From: Terrimesophilobacter sp963702165
GTDB taxonomy: Bacteria; Actinomycetota; Actinomycetes; Actinomycetales; Microbacteriaceae
Assembly (NCBI GenBank): GCA_963702165.1
Contig: OY969722.1
Coordinates: 2,480,001-2,544,000 of the forward strand
DNA length: 64,000 nucleotides
Direction: 5' to 3'
Positions 1 to 9,523 of this stretch are shown in pieces; within the stretch, counting starts at the first letter, position 1, and every line of letters begins with the position of its first letter. Position numbers and translations under genes: made by a program. The notes beneath the pieces were generated by a model. The model saw nothing but the letters and a program-made list of their open reading frames with translations, made no database searches and was not told the origin of the DNA.

Positions 1-467
1 TGACCGTCGTCGACCACGGCGACACCGACCTGCTGCCCGGTGAGCTCGTCGACCGCTCGCGGTACAACACGCTCAACCGTGCCGCGATCGTCGAGGGCAA
101 GAAGCCGGCGACCGCCCGCGAGGAGGTCATGGGTATCACCAAGGCGTCGCTCGCGACCGAGTCGTGGCTGTCGGCCGCGTCCTTCCAGGAGACCACCCGG
201 GTGCTCACCCAGGCGGCGATGGAGGGCAAGTCCGACCCGCTGATGGGCCTGAAGGAGAACGTGATCATCGGAAAGCTCATCCCGGCCGGTACCGGTCTGG
301 CGAGCTACCGCAACGTCACGGTCGAGGCGACCGAAGAGGCGAAGGCCGAGCGTTACCCGAACCGCATCTTCGCGGACGAGGGTTCGTTCACCGAGTCCGA
401 CCTGTCGTTCGTCGACTTCGACACCTTCAGCTCGGATGACATGAGCTCGGGCGGCAACTACAGCTAG
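1..467 (+). CDS. rpoC: DNA-directed RNA polymerase subunit beta' (3' end only)
   Basis: C-terminal 154 residues of the beta' subunit of RNA polymerase; the reading frame is open from base 3 and the start lies before the window. The translated part shows the conserved end of beta': GITKASLATESWLSAASFQ, then ENVIIGKLIPAGTG, followed by the short acidic/Ser-rich tail usual in actinobacteria. It ends in TAG at 465-467 and is followed by a perfect terminator hairpin. rpoC next to the str operon (rpsL onward) is the normal bacterial order; here a pilus operon and two membrane-protein genes lie between them. Identification is certain. Confidence 0.97.
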   Translation, partial: TVVDHGDTDLLPGELVDRSRYNTLNRAAIVEGKKPATAREEVMGITKASLATESWLSAASFQETTRVLTQAAMEGKSDPLMGLKENVIIGKLIPAGTGLASYRNVTVEATEEAKAERYPNRIFADEGSFTESDLSFVDFDTFSSDDMSSGGNYS

Positions 468-480
468 TCCGCTCGTCAAC

Positions 481-519
481 GCGAAAGGGCCCGTCACTTA
501 AGGTGGCGGGCCCTTTCGC
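481..519 (+). terminator. Intrinsic terminator after rpoC
   Basis: Perfect 13-bp inverted repeat (481-493 with 507-519, arms gcgaaagggcccg/cgggccctttcgc) around a 13-base loop, 13 bases after the rpoC stop. No long T run follows, as is common in high-GC actinobacteria. Confidence 0.85.
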
Positions 520-530
520 ATCCTTCCGAT

Positions 531-582
531 GACGTTTGTGCCACCCGGCGCCGAACGTTCGTCCTCGAATGGCACAAACGTC
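531..582. repeat. Intergenic palindrome 1
   Basis: Perfect 13-bp inverted repeat gacgtttgtgcca (531-543) / tggcacaaacgtc (570-582) around a 26-base loop, directly after the rpoC terminator. It is separate from that terminator and too far from pilB (start 775) to be a simple leader hairpin. It has the same architecture (13-31-bp arms, long loop, gene 3' end) as the palindromes near 38.0, 45.4, 55.2 and 59.0 kb. Confidence 0.7.
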
Positions 583-680
583 GTCGGGTGGCGGTTCGGC
601 TGGTTGGATCGAGCGAATCCGTCACATCCGTCACTCCTGCCACACGCCCCCCATTGGCGGGTATAGCGAAACGCCCCCGA

Positions 681-711
681 TTGCGGGTAGTTTTGGCATT
701 CGACGTAGTAT
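681..711 (+). promoter_or_regulatory. Possible promoter of the pilus operon
   Basis: The 307-base gap between rpoC and pilB (468-774) holds the terminator, palindrome 1 and then about 190 bases without a gene. In it TTGCGG (681-686) and TAGTAT (706-711) are the best sigma-70-like pair, but the 19-base spacing is long. A promoter is needed here because rpoC is terminated upstream. The exact site is a weak guess. Confidence 0.3.
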
Positions 712-774
712 CACCGTCGGTCATACCCGACTGGTCAATGGTGGATGCTACGCAGGGGGCTTGGGGGAGTACCA

Positions 775-2451
775 GTGGCATCTCTAACGGAGATTCTCAT
801 TTTGCGTGGCGTCATGCCTATCGAGAGCCTCGACTCGGTTCCGAATGGCTGGGGCGAGGAGGAGCAGTCCGTCCGGATGCTCGTCGAGAAGGGCGTGCTC
901 ACCGAGGCGCAGGTCGCGTCGGCGCGTGCCGCCCAGGCCGGCCTTCCGTTCGTTGAGCTCATCGAGTACCCGGTCGACCGCACCGCGGTGTCGATGGTCC
1001 CGGCCTCCCTATGCCGCAGGCACGAGGTCATCCCGATCGCGCTGGCCGAGGACATCCTGACGCTCGCCATGGTCGACCCGGGCAACGTCTTCGCGGTCGA
1101 CGATGTGCGCACGGCAACCCGGATGCGCGTGAGCGTCGTGGTCGCCGAGAAGAGCGACCTCCTTTCAGCGATCGACCGTTACCACCGTGCTGATGGGGAA
1201 CTCGACGAACTCCGCTCCGCTCTGGAGGAGGAGAACGAGACCGCCGGGACGGACGTCGCGCTCGCGGGCCCGCAGGAGCCGTCGCAGGATGACGCGCCGA
1301 TCGTGCGCTTCGTCAACCTGCTGATCAGCCAGGCCATCCAGGACCGCGCATCCGACATCCACATCGAGCCGGCCGAGCGGGAGCTGATCGTCCGCTACCG
1401 CATCGACGGCGTCATGCACGAGATGCAGCGCGCACCGCGCACGATCACCAACGGCGTCATCTCACGCCTGAAGATCATGAGCGACATCGACATCGCCGAG
1501 CGTCGCAAGCCGCAGGACGGCCGCATGTCGGTCAGCCACGGCGGCCGCAAGATCGACCTTCGTGTCGCGACCCTGCCCACGGTGTGGGGCGAGAAGGTCG
1601 TCATGCGTATCCTCGACACCTCGGGCGCGCAGCGTTCGCTCGGCGACCTTACGATGCTCGACCGCAACATGGCTGCCTACCAGTCGTCCTTCACCAAGCC
1701 GTACGGCATGATCCTGGTCACCGGCCCGACCGGTTCCGGCAAGTCGACGACGCTGTACACCACGCTGCACGCGGTCGCGAAGCCGGAGATCAACGTCATC
1801 ACGGTCGAGGATCCGGTGGAGTACCGGATGCCCGGCATCAACCAGGTGCAGGTGAACGTGAAGGCGGGCCTCACCTTCGCGAGTGCGCTGCGGTCGATTC
1901 TGCGTTCTGACCCGGATGTCGTGCTCATCGGTGAGATCCGTGACCAGGAGACCGCTCAGATCGCGATCGAGGCCGCCCTCACCGGTCACCTCGTGCTGTC
2001 GACGCTGCACACCAACGACGCTCCGAGCGCCGTGACGCGTCTGACCGAGATGGACATCGAGCCGTTCCTGGTCGGCTCCGCCCTGGACGCTGTCGTCGCA
2101 CAGCGTCTGGCGCGTCGCCTGTGCGACCGCTGCCGCGTGCCGTACCAGCCGAATCCGGTCGAGTTGTCGGCGATGCGCTTCGTGATGGACCCGACCCAGC
2201 AGATCCCGACGCTGTTCCACCCGGGCGGATGCCAGTACTGCTCTGGCACCGGCTACCGCGGCCGTGTTGCGATCCACGAGGTCATGCTCGTCACCGAGGA
2301 GATCGAACGGCACGCCGTCGAGCGGTCATCCGCCGCCGAGATCGCCCGCACCGCACGTGAGCAGGGGATGCTGACGCTGCGAGAGGACGGTTGGGAGAAG
2401 GCCAAGATGGGCCTGACATCCGTCGAAGAAATCCTGAGGGTGGTCGCCTGA
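775..2451 (+). CDS. pilB: Type IV pilus assembly ATPase PilB (GspE/T2SSE family)
   Basis: Hexameric cytoplasmic ATPase that powers pilus extension. The N-terminal ~150 residues look like a MshEN-type domain. The C-terminal half is a T2SSE ATPase with Walker A GPTGSGKSTT near residue 317, an Asp box and Walker B (DPDVVLIGEIRDQET), and a paired-Cys zinc motif (CDRC near 449, CQYC near 486) that marks PilB/GspE rather than PilT. The GTG at 775 is preferred over an ATG at 745 because GGGGGAG (764-770) sits just upstream of it; this gives 558 aa, a normal length. First gene of the pilus operon, 38 bases before pilT. Reading frame is intact. Confidence 0.93.
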   Translation: MASLTEILILRGVMPIESLDSVPNGWGEEEQSVRMLVEKGVLTEAQVASARAAQAGLPFVELIEYPVDRTAVSMVPASLCRRHEVIPIALAEDILTLAMVDPGNVFAVDDVRTATRMRVSVVVAEKSDLLSAIDRYHRADGELDELRSALEEENETAGTDVALAGPQEPSQDDAPIVRFVNLLISQAIQDRASDIHIEPAERELIVRYRIDGVMHEMQRAPRTITNGVISRLKIMSDIDIAERRKPQDGRMSVSHGGRKIDLRVATLPTVWGEKVVMRILDTSGAQRSLGDLTMLDRNMAAYQSSFTKPYGMILVTGPTGSGKSTTLYTTLHAVAKPEINVITVEDPVEYRMPGINQVQVNVKAGLTFASALRSILRSDPDVVLIGEIRDQETAQIAIEAALTGHLVLSTLHTNDAPSAVTRLTEMDIEPFLVGSALDAVVAQRLARRLCDRCRVPYQPNPVELSAMRFVMDPTQQIPTLFHPGGCQYCSGTGYRGRVAIHEVMLVTEEIERHAVERSSAAEIARTAREQGMLTLREDGWEKAKMGLTSVEEILRVVA

Positions 2452-2489
2452 CCGGGCGAGCACACACGTTGTAACAGGGGGGAACCACC

Positions 2490-4268
2490 ATGGATAAGCC
2501 GGTACACGAAATTCCGATCGTGGACGAACCGAGCGACTTGCGTCGCCGCGGGAATGCCATGGGTGGTGGAAACGCGCCGGGAATGTCGCCGTACGACACC
2601 GCGCCGCCGCCGATGCTCGGCCCGGACGGCCAGCCCGTCCCGCCCGCGCCACCCGTTGGCGCGGGAGCGATGCCGCCGCCTCCAGGGGCTGCCGCGCCCC
2701 TGCCGCCAATGGCGCCGCCGGTGATCCCGCCGGGCAGCACCCCTGCGGTCGGGTACATGCCGCCGCCTCCGCCGCCGACGGCTACCTCGCCGCTCGCCGC
2801 CCCGAGCTTCTCGACGACGGCTCCGCCGCAGCCGGCCGCGACCTTCGCTCCGCCTGCCTTCCCGCCGCCCGCGCCTGCTGCGCCAAGCCAGCCGGCACCG
2901 GCCTACAGCGCGCCGTCCATCCCAACGCCCGCCGCGCCCGTGCCCGCTGCAGAGCCGGCATCCGCTCCGGAGAGTCAGAGCCCGGTCTACGACCTTCCTG
3001 ACTATGGTTCGGGAATGGGTGAGCAAAGCACAGCGGCGACGACCGTTCATGACCTCGCGGCTGACGCCGACGACTCAGCCGAGGAGTTCCTCCAGAAGGA
3101 AGCCGACTTCACGCCGCTGGACCCGTCGATTCCGTCGCCCGACCAGGCCGACCCGGACCTGATCGCAGCGCTTCGGCTGGTGCTCTCGAGCGGCGCATCC
3201 GACCTCCACGTGAGCTCCAACGCGCCGCCGATGATCCGTATCGATGGTGCGCTGCGTCCGATCGAGGGTGCCGAGGTGTGGAGTGCCGAGCGTGTCTCGC
3301 GCGCCCTGCGCAGCATCGTCTCGCCGCACCAGAGCAAGGCGTTCGACGAGAACCTCGAACTCGACTTCGCGTACACGGTGTCGGAGCAGGCTCGTTTCCG
3401 CGTGAACTTCTACCAGCAGCGCGCCGCGATCGGCGGGGCGTTCCGTATCATCCCGACCGAGATCAAGCGTCTCGAGCAGCTGGGCGTTCCGGACACCGTC
3501 GCGCGTTTTGCCGAGCTGCCGCGTGGCCTGGTGCTGGTCACCGGGCCGACCGGTTCCGGTAAGTCGACGACGCTCGCCGCGCTCATCGACCTGGTGAACC
3601 GCACGCGCACCGACCACATCGTGACGGTCGAGGACCCGATCGAGTTCATGCACCAGAACAAGAAGGCGCTGGTCAACCAGCGTGAGGTCGGCAGCGACAC
3701 GCACAGCTTCGACAACGCGCTCAAGCACGTGCTGCGTCAGGACCCGGATGTGATCCTGATCGGTGAGCTCCGTGACCTGGAGACCATCTCGGTCGCGCTG
3801 ACGGCCGCGGAAACCGGTCACCTGGTCTTCGCGACGCTGCACACCCAGGATGCGCCGCAGACCATCGACCGTGTCATCGACGTCTTCCCGCCGCACCAGC
3901 AGGGCCAGGTGCGTGCACAGCTGGCGGCGACCATCCAGGGTGTGGTCTGTCAGACCCTGGTGAAGTCGGCAAACGGCAAGGGCCGCGTGGTGGCGACCGA
4001 GGTCATGGTTGCAACGCCCGCTGTGGCGAACCTGATCCGCGAGGGCAAGACCTACCAGATCCACTCGACCATGCAGGCCGGCCGTGAGCTGGGCATGTTC
4101 ACGATGGACCAGCACTTGGCCGACCTCGCGAACGAGGGCAAGATCACCATCAAGGCCGCTTACGACAAGTGCCACGACCCCGAGACGCTCAAGCGGCTCA
4201 TCCGTCGCGATGACGCAGGCCCCGGCCAGTTCGGGTTCGGCGACAGCTTCAAGGGCGGTGGAATTTAG
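2490..4268 (+). CDS. pilT: Twitching-motility/retraction ATPase PilT with long Pro-rich N-terminus
   Basis: ATPase that drives pilus retraction. The PilT core starts near residue 215 (ALRLVLSSGASDLHVSS), with Walker A GPTGSGKSTT near 351, Walker B (DPDVILIGELRDLET) and the PilT signature ANLIREGKT near 513. The paired Cys motif of PilB is absent, as expected. Total length is 592 aa against about 350-430 for typical PilT. The excess is an N-terminal region rich in Pro/Ala (about residues 40-165) followed by an acidic linker, predicted disordered. The ATG at 2490 follows a G-rich ribosome site (2476-2482). The stop overlaps the pilC GTG by one base, so the two are probably translationally coupled. 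Confidence 0.92.
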   Translation: MDKPVHEIPIVDEPSDLRRRGNAMGGGNAPGMSPYDTAPPPMLGPDGQPVPPAPPVGAGAMPPPPGAAAPLPPMAPPVIPPGSTPAVGYMPPPPPPTATSPLAAPSFSTTAPPQPAATFAPPAFPPPAPAAPSQPAPAYSAPSIPTPAAPVPAAEPASAPESQSPVYDLPDYGSGMGEQSTAATTVHDLAADADDSAEEFLQKEADFTPLDPSIPSPDQADPDLIAALRLVLSSGASDLHVSSNAPPMIRIDGALRPIEGAEVWSAERVSRALRSIVSPHQSKAFDENLELDFAYTVSEQARFRVNFYQQRAAIGGAFRIIPTEIKRLEQLGVPDTVARFAELPRGLVLVTGPTGSGKSTTLAALIDLVNRTRTDHIVTVEDPIEFMHQNKKALVNQREVGSDTHSFDNALKHVLRQDPDVILIGELRDLETISVALTAAETGHLVFATLHTQDAPQTIDRVIDVFPPHQQGQVRAQLAATIQGVVCQTLVKSANGKGRVVATEVMVATPAVANLIREGKTYQIHSTMQAGRELGMFTMDQHLADLANEGKITIKAAYDKCHDPETLKRLIRRDDAGPGQFGFGDSFKGGGI

Positions 4269-5504
4269 TGGCCGCTGTAGTCACCACCTACCAGTACAAG
4301 GGTCGGGACGCGGCAGGCAAGGCGGTCAAGGGCAAGATCGACGGCCAAAGCGAGGCCGCCGTCACCTCGCGACTTGCGGGGCATGGGCATCACGCCCACC
4401 GAGGTCAAGGAAGGCGGCACCGGTCTCAACCAAGAAGTCTCGCTCGGTGGCCTTTTTGAGAAGAAGGTGGGTCTTAAGGACCTTGCGGTCATGAGCCGGC
4501 AGATGGCGACCATGATCTCGGCCGGGCCTCTCGCTGATGCGAACGCTGACGATCCTCACCGAGCAGAGCGAGAATCCGAAGCTCGGCGAAACCCTGGACA
4601 GGGTACGCATCGACGTCGAGGCAGGCGCGTCGCTCTCCGATGCGATGGCGAGCCACCCGATCGTCTTCCCGCCGCTGATGATCAACATGGTGCGGGCAGG
4701 AGAGACAGGCGGCTTCCTTGGAGGGTTCGCTGCTTTCGCTGGCCGAGAACTACGAGTCGGAAGTCAAGCTGCGCGGCACCATCAAGTCCGCCATGACCTA
4801 TCCAGTGGTCGTGCTGATCATGGCCCTTCTGGCCGTTGTCGCCATGCTCATCTTCATCGTGCCGGTCTTTGAGGAGATGTTCGAGGGTCTCGGCGGGGAA
4901 CGCTTCCGCTCCCGACACATGTTCCTTGTCTGGATGTCGGACATCATGGTGTGGCTCGGGCCGCTGCTCGCTCGTTGCCATTGATCGTGTTCGCCATCTG
5001 GTGGGGCAAGGAACAAGAACACGGAGCGGGTGCGGCAGGGTGGTCGACCCCTGGAAGCTGAAGCTTCCGGTGTTCGGCCCGCTAATGACGAAGATCGCCA
5101 TCGCACGATTCACCCGAAACTTCTCCACCATGATGAAGTCGGGTGTGCCGATCATGCAGTCGCTCACCATCGTCGGTGCGACGTCCGGCAACTGGGTTAT
5201 CGAGGAGTCGCTCAAGCAGGTGCGAGATTCGGTGCGCCAGGGCAAGTCGATCGCAGCGCCGCTTGCCGAGCAACCGGTGTTCCCGTCCATGGTCGTGCAG
5301 ATGATCGCTGTTGGTGAGGACTCCGGCTCGCTCGAGACGATGCTCGCGAAGATCTCCGACTTCTACGACCAGGAAGTTGAATCCACCACGGAGCAACTTA
5401 CCGCGCTCATTGAGCCGCTCATGATCGCCTTTATGGGTGTCGTGCTGGGTGGAATGATTGTTGCCCTGTACCTGCCGGTCTTCAACATCTTCGAGCTCGT
5501 ATAG
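4268..5504 (+). pseudogene. pilC: Type IV pilus inner-membrane platform protein PilC (frame-disrupted)
   Basis: Polytopic membrane platform protein that couples PilB/PilT to the pilin; about 408 codons after repair, the family length. Conserved PilC blocks are read in successive frames: TTYQYKGRDAAGKAVKGKI, then KVGLKDLAVMSRQMATMISAG, then MINMVRAGETGGFL, then MTYPVVVLIMALLAVVAMLIF, and finally KIAIARFTRNFSTMMKSG to VALYLPVFNIFELV. Shifts lie near 4372, 4528, 4725, 4897, 4922, 4969, 5013 and 5039. Each is undone by deleting one or two bases, often a repeat of the neighbouring base; the sites at 4897 and 4969 could also be a single missing base. Either a decayed gene or a poorly sequenced stretch; see findings. 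Confidence 0.85.
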
Positions 5505-5658
5505 CAGACGTAGTGTCCCGCTAACTGGGGGTAGGTCGCGCACCATAAACCGGGTTCGCGGGCTAGTAAAGGGTTCACAGCATCTGTCAAGGTTTACGTG
5601 GGGGCTAATCCTTTGGGGGCCACCTGTCCTTGAAGTCACTGAACAGGATTGGAAAATC

Positions 5659-6095
5659 ATGCTGACTGCAATCAATCGCTCGCTTGAGACCAAGCGCGAA
5701 CGACTCGAGAACAACGAGAAGGGCTTCACCCTGATCGAGCTCCTCGTTGTCGTCATCATCATCGGCATCCTTGCCGCGATCGCCATCCCGGTGTTCCTCG
5801 GCCAGCAGGAGTGGCGCGCGCGTCAGCGCTGTCGAGTCCGCGATGAACAACGCCAAGACCGAGCTCTCATCCGAAATGGTGAAGACCGACGGCTGGCCCG
5901 CGAACGCTGACACCATTGTTCAGAAGTTCGCGGACGGCGGTGTCAACTCTCGTCCTGACCGGCGATGCAAGTGGTTTCTGCATCCAGGGCAAGCACAACT
6001 CCAACACCACCACCTTTGCCGTCGACGACAAGGGCGGCGTGAAGGGCAAGACCGGCACGGCAGCTACCTGTGTCGCGAACGTAGCGACTCCGTAA
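5659..6095 (+). pseudogene. pilA: Major type IV pilin PilA (frame-disrupted)
   Basis: Class III signal sequence with prepilin peptidase site EKG|FTLIELLVVVIIIGILAAIAI: Gly before Phe1 and the Glu5 needed for assembly. The ATG at 5659 gives a 23-residue charged leader. After removing one extra base near 5808 (CAG CAG G AGT) and one near 5947, the frame continues through VSAVESAMNNAKTELSSEM to a C-terminus with a Cys pair (SGFCIQGKHNS... TAATCVANVATP) and ends at TAA 6093-6095, 144 aa. It lies 154 bases after pilC, the largest gap in the operon, suggesting its own promoter. Two G-run boxes (5599-5604, 5614-5619) precede it. Confidence 0.85.
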
Positions 6096-6100
6096 CACCG

Positions 6101-6148
6101 CGAGAGGCGAGTGGGGTGCCCATCCGGGCGCCCCACTTGCCCGTCTCG
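6101..6148 (+). terminator. Hairpin after the major pilin gene
   Basis: Long stem just past the pilA stop. The core is 11 bp (6111-6121 with 6126-6136, one G-T pair) and is extended by imperfect pairing of 6101-6110 with 6137-6148. A partial terminator or mRNA-stabilising hairpin here would let pilA be expressed above the downstream minor-pilin genes, which is a common pilin arrangement. That role is inferred. Confidence 0.6.
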
Positions 6149-6178
6149 TTCCACACTTTCGGAAGGGGGGTCCGCTAA

Positions 6179-6632
6179 GTGAAATTGCACGAACAACCGG
6201 ATCGCCTTTCCGACGAATCCGGTATCGGCCTCATCGAGATCATGGTCTCGATGTTCCTTGCTCGCCCTTGTCGCCGTGGCGTTCCTGCCCCTGCTCGTCA
6301 ACGCGCTGCAGAAGGGGCCCGATTAACGCTGCGATCGCGGCCGGCAATCAGCTGGTGGCTGATGGCCTGACACAAGCCGAGACACAGGGTGCGTTCGGTT
6401 GTGCCGCTGTTCACTCGATGGCGGCATCCTTTCCGGGTGTCGCTGCGGTGACCGCTCCGGCGCAGAAGTACGGACATCTCCGCTGACCGTGACGGTCGGC
6501 ACCTGCCCGCCAGGTCTTACCGACTACCCCGCGACAGTCGACGTCGTCCTCACCGCGGTGCAAAACGCCGGAACTCCGGAAGAGCTATCCCTATCTCCGG
6601 CACGCCAACTCGTCTACGTGGAATCCCCATGA
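6179..6632 (+). pseudogene. Minor pilin / pseudopilin 1 (PilV/GspI-like, frame-disrupted)
   Basis: Starts at GTG 6179 after a GGAAGGGGGG ribosome site. The short leader ends in a pilin-like motif, ESGIGLIEIMVSMFL, with Glu at position 5 after the cleavage Gly. Frames change near 6260, 6318 and 6475; after repair the membrane helix continues as LALVAVAFLPLLVNALQKG and the globular part as INAAIAAGNQLVADGL to QLVYVESP. About 149 residues. The stop TGA (6630-6632) overlaps the ATG of the next gene. Role inferred from position and size: a minor pilin of the priming complex. Confidence 0.65.
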
Positions 6633-7189
6633 GACGTCAAGCGGACAGCAAGGGCTTCACGCTCATCGAGATGATGATCTACATGCCGCTGATCGGCGTG
6701 GTCCTGGCCATCGTTGGCGGAATGCTCATCAACGCACTTCGAACGCAGAGCACCGTGCGCAGCGCATCACACGCCATCGAACACGGGGCAGCTGGTCCTC
6801 GATTCCATTGAAGCGGCAGTACGCAACGGCTCCGGCATGGAGGTCGCCGAGGCCGGCACTCTGCTCGTCGTACGAACCGCGACCGGCAACACCTGGACCT
6901 GCAGGGCCTGGTTCTTCGATCCGACCGACAACGGTTCGGTCTACATGACGACTCAGCCCGATCGCAGCGCGATCGACAGCTCAACGGCTGGCATCGGATC
7001 TGGACGCTGCTCGCGGAAGACGCCGGTGCGTCACTGACCGAAATCTTCTCGCCGGTCACGGTCGGAGCGCCGACGGGTGCTCCGGTGACGGTGGCCCTCA
7101 ACATGCTCATCAACGGCCAACCACCGGTGGCGTTGTCGACGACGACAGCGCCCCGCATTTTCAGCAGTGAACCCGGAACCTGTTTCTAA
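6629..7189 (+). pseudogene. Minor pilin / pseudopilin 2 (PilW/GspJ-like, frame-disrupted)
   Basis: ATG at 6629 overlaps the preceding stop (ATGA). It has a clear class III leader, SKG|FTLIEMMIYMPLIGVVLAIV, with Glu5. Shifts near 6780 and 6985 split it into three frames; the globular region (QLVLDSIEAAVRNGSGME, then SLTEIFSPVTVGAPTG) ends at TAA 7187-7189. About 185 residues after repair. Second of three consecutive minor-pilin-like genes; the PilW/GspJ label rests on order and length only. Confidence 0.65.
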
Positions 7190-7204
7190 TTCCCAAAGGA
7201 GATC

Positions 7205-8660
7205 ATGATGACTGGTGACGCGAAGCACCTCGGCAAGGATGCGCGCGATGATCGCGGAAGCGCGATGATCGCCGTGATCGGCGTGATGGCAGTGCTCTCC
7301 CTTGTCGCAGTCACGGTCACCACAGTCTCCGTGAACTCACTCGGACACACCTCGGCGTCGCGCGCCGGCGTCCAATCGGTGGCTGCCGCGGAGAGTGGAG
7401 TGAACTTCGCGCGGTCGCAGGTCGAACGTGACATCGACCCGTGCGACATCGACTGGACGGCCGCGCCCACCGCGGTGCCATTCACCGCGGCGTGGAGCAG
7501 TCGTCTGACGGTGTCAACTGGAATCCGTGCCCAGCCACCTCCACGACGAAATTCGTCCGCATCGTCGCTACCGGTACTGCTGACGCGAAGGGCGTCGTAG
7601 GCAAGGACCGGGGCGACGTAAGCACGGTCGCGGCGCTGTACGACTACGTTCCGGGACTCGGCCCGGTCGGAGCCAGCGGCGCAGGGATCTACTCGTATAA
7701 CGACTTCAGCATCGACAAGGGTGAACTTGGCGTCCAGGCGGTCACGATCTCCGGTGGTGGGGCCATCGTGCGAGCCGGCGACTTCGTGTGCACCAACCCC
7801 AACGGACTGGTCTCAGGAAGCATCTGGGTGTACGGCGACCTCGACCTTGGGAAATGCACGGTGACGGGCGACGCCTGGGTCAGCGGAAAAGCCACAATGC
7901 AGAACGCCAATAACGTAAAGGGCATGATCTGCTCGAGCACCGGAGTGAAGAAAAACTGCCCGGCAGGCTGGACAATGCCGGTGTCTCCTGATTGGGTCGA
8001 CATCGACTACAAGCCCACCACGTGGGTGCACACCGATGGGCTGCCATACGAGGTTGTAACGGTTGCCGCCGGCAATTGCGCCATCGACAAGGTTCTCGAT
8101 GCTGCGGGAGCCCGGTCGAGCGCAAACAGCGCTGCGCGTCCAGTCGTCATCAACGCCCTCGACAACTGCCCAGACGGTGTCCGGATCGAGGGCAACATGA
8201 CCCTGTACCGCGAGGTCGCCGTCTTCGCGCGAACCTTCAGCCTGGAGCAGAACAAGGCGACGCTCAAATCGAACGACAAGCGTCGGATCTGGTTCATCAC
8301 CCCAGACAAGATCAAGGATGGAGTCTCCCAGCTGCCCAGGCTTCGGATCTGCGCCAGCCTACCCGGACGGCAAATCGTTCGAGCACGGCATGGGCTTCCC
8401 TGGCAACTCGAACCGGTCGATAGAGATCAACGGTTCTCTTGCAGGCGATGCTGTACACGCCGTGCGGGCTCAAGATCAAGAACAACTCGATCTGGGAGGG
8501 TCAGCTCTACGTCGGCGGCACGGATGCGAAGAACAACTTCGACTTCACCTACGCGCCGGTCGGGATCGGCGGGGCCAACCTGAACACAGGAGAAGTATTC
8601 GAGGCCACTGACCCCAGTGCCACCCTCGTCTCCATTCGTGACTTGGTGACCGGGGGGTGA
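7205..8660 (+). pseudogene. Large minor pilin / PilX-GspK-like protein (frame-disrupted)
   Basis: ATG 7205 follows the ribosome site AAAGGAG (7195-7201). A single N-terminal membrane helix, SAMIAVIGVMAVLSLVAV, is preceded by a short charged leader but lacks the canonical Glu5, as in PilX/GspK-type subunits. The large remainder (about 484 residues after repair of shifts near 7495, 8338 and 8442) contains several Cys and Gly/Val-rich short strands (AVTISGGGAIVRAGDF, SGSIWVYGDLDLGKC) that resemble the beta-helical, polymer-forming pattern of bactofilin-like domains. A tip adhesin or minor pilin is the best guess. The stop overlaps the GTG of the peptidase gene. Confidence 0.6.
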
Positions 8661-9509
8661 GTCTATTGGCCCTCGGCCCGACGGCGCTTGCGGGCGGTGT
8701 TGGGCTGCTGCTGGGCTCGTTCTTGAATGTTGTGATCTACCGGATGCCAGCAGGACGGTCGATCGTTTCGCCGCCGAGTGCGTGTGGATCGTGCGGGATG
8801 AACGTCAAATGGCATGACAACATTCCGGTGCTGTCGTGGCTGCTGTTGCGCGGCAAGTGCCGGAACTGCTCAGCTCCGATTTCCGCGCGCTATCCGCTCG
8901 GTTGAGCTTGGAACGGCGCTGTTCTTTGCGGCGGTGGTGTGGTGGGCAATATCGACGGCGGCACCCCTCGGCGGTGAGGGCGACACTGGCGGGCAATCGC
9001 TGATCGCGGGGATCGCATCATCGTCGCCTTCCTCTACTTGGCCGCGATCAGCATCGCGCTCGCCCTGATCGACGTCGACACGCAGACATTGCCCAACAAG
9101 ATCGTGCTGCCTGCTTACGGTGTTGGGGCCGCATTGCTGACGCTGGCAGCTGTACTCGCCGGCAAGCCCGAGCGGACCCTGCTTGGCGCTGGCTGGAGGC
9201 GCAATCCTGTTCACGCTGTATCTGGTGATCGTCCTCGCGTACCCGAGGGGCATGGGCCTTGGCGATGTGAAACTCGCCGGTGTCATCGGCCTGTATCTCG
9301 GCTGGCTCGGATGGGGACAACTCGCCGTCGGCGCGTTCAGCGCGTTCCTGCTCGGGGCGTCTTTCAGTCTCGTACTCGTCGCCGCGCGCAGGGCGAATCG
9401 TCGTACCGCCATACCGTTTGGACCGTTCATGCTGGCAGGGGCGTGGGTTGGCATGTTCGCGGGGGGGCCGCTGTTCGCGGGCTACCTCGCGCTGTTCGGA
9501 TTGCAATAA
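8657..9509 (+). pseudogene. pilD: Prepilin peptidase PilD/GspO (frame-disrupted)
   Basis: Membrane aspartyl peptidase that cleaves and N-methylates prepilins. GTG 8657 overlaps the upstream stop. The N-terminal bacterial prepilin peptidase domain has GSFLNVVIYRMP and two CxxC zinc pairs (CGSCG and CRNCS). The first catalytic Asp lies in LIDVDTQTLPNKIVLP and the second in GMGLGDVKLAG. Shifts near 8900, 9012 and 9187 break the frame; repaired length about 282 aa, normal for a peptidase with the methylase domain. It processes the four pilin-like products encoded just upstream. Confidence 0.85.
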
Positions 9510-9523
9510 AGGGGGAAGATCAA

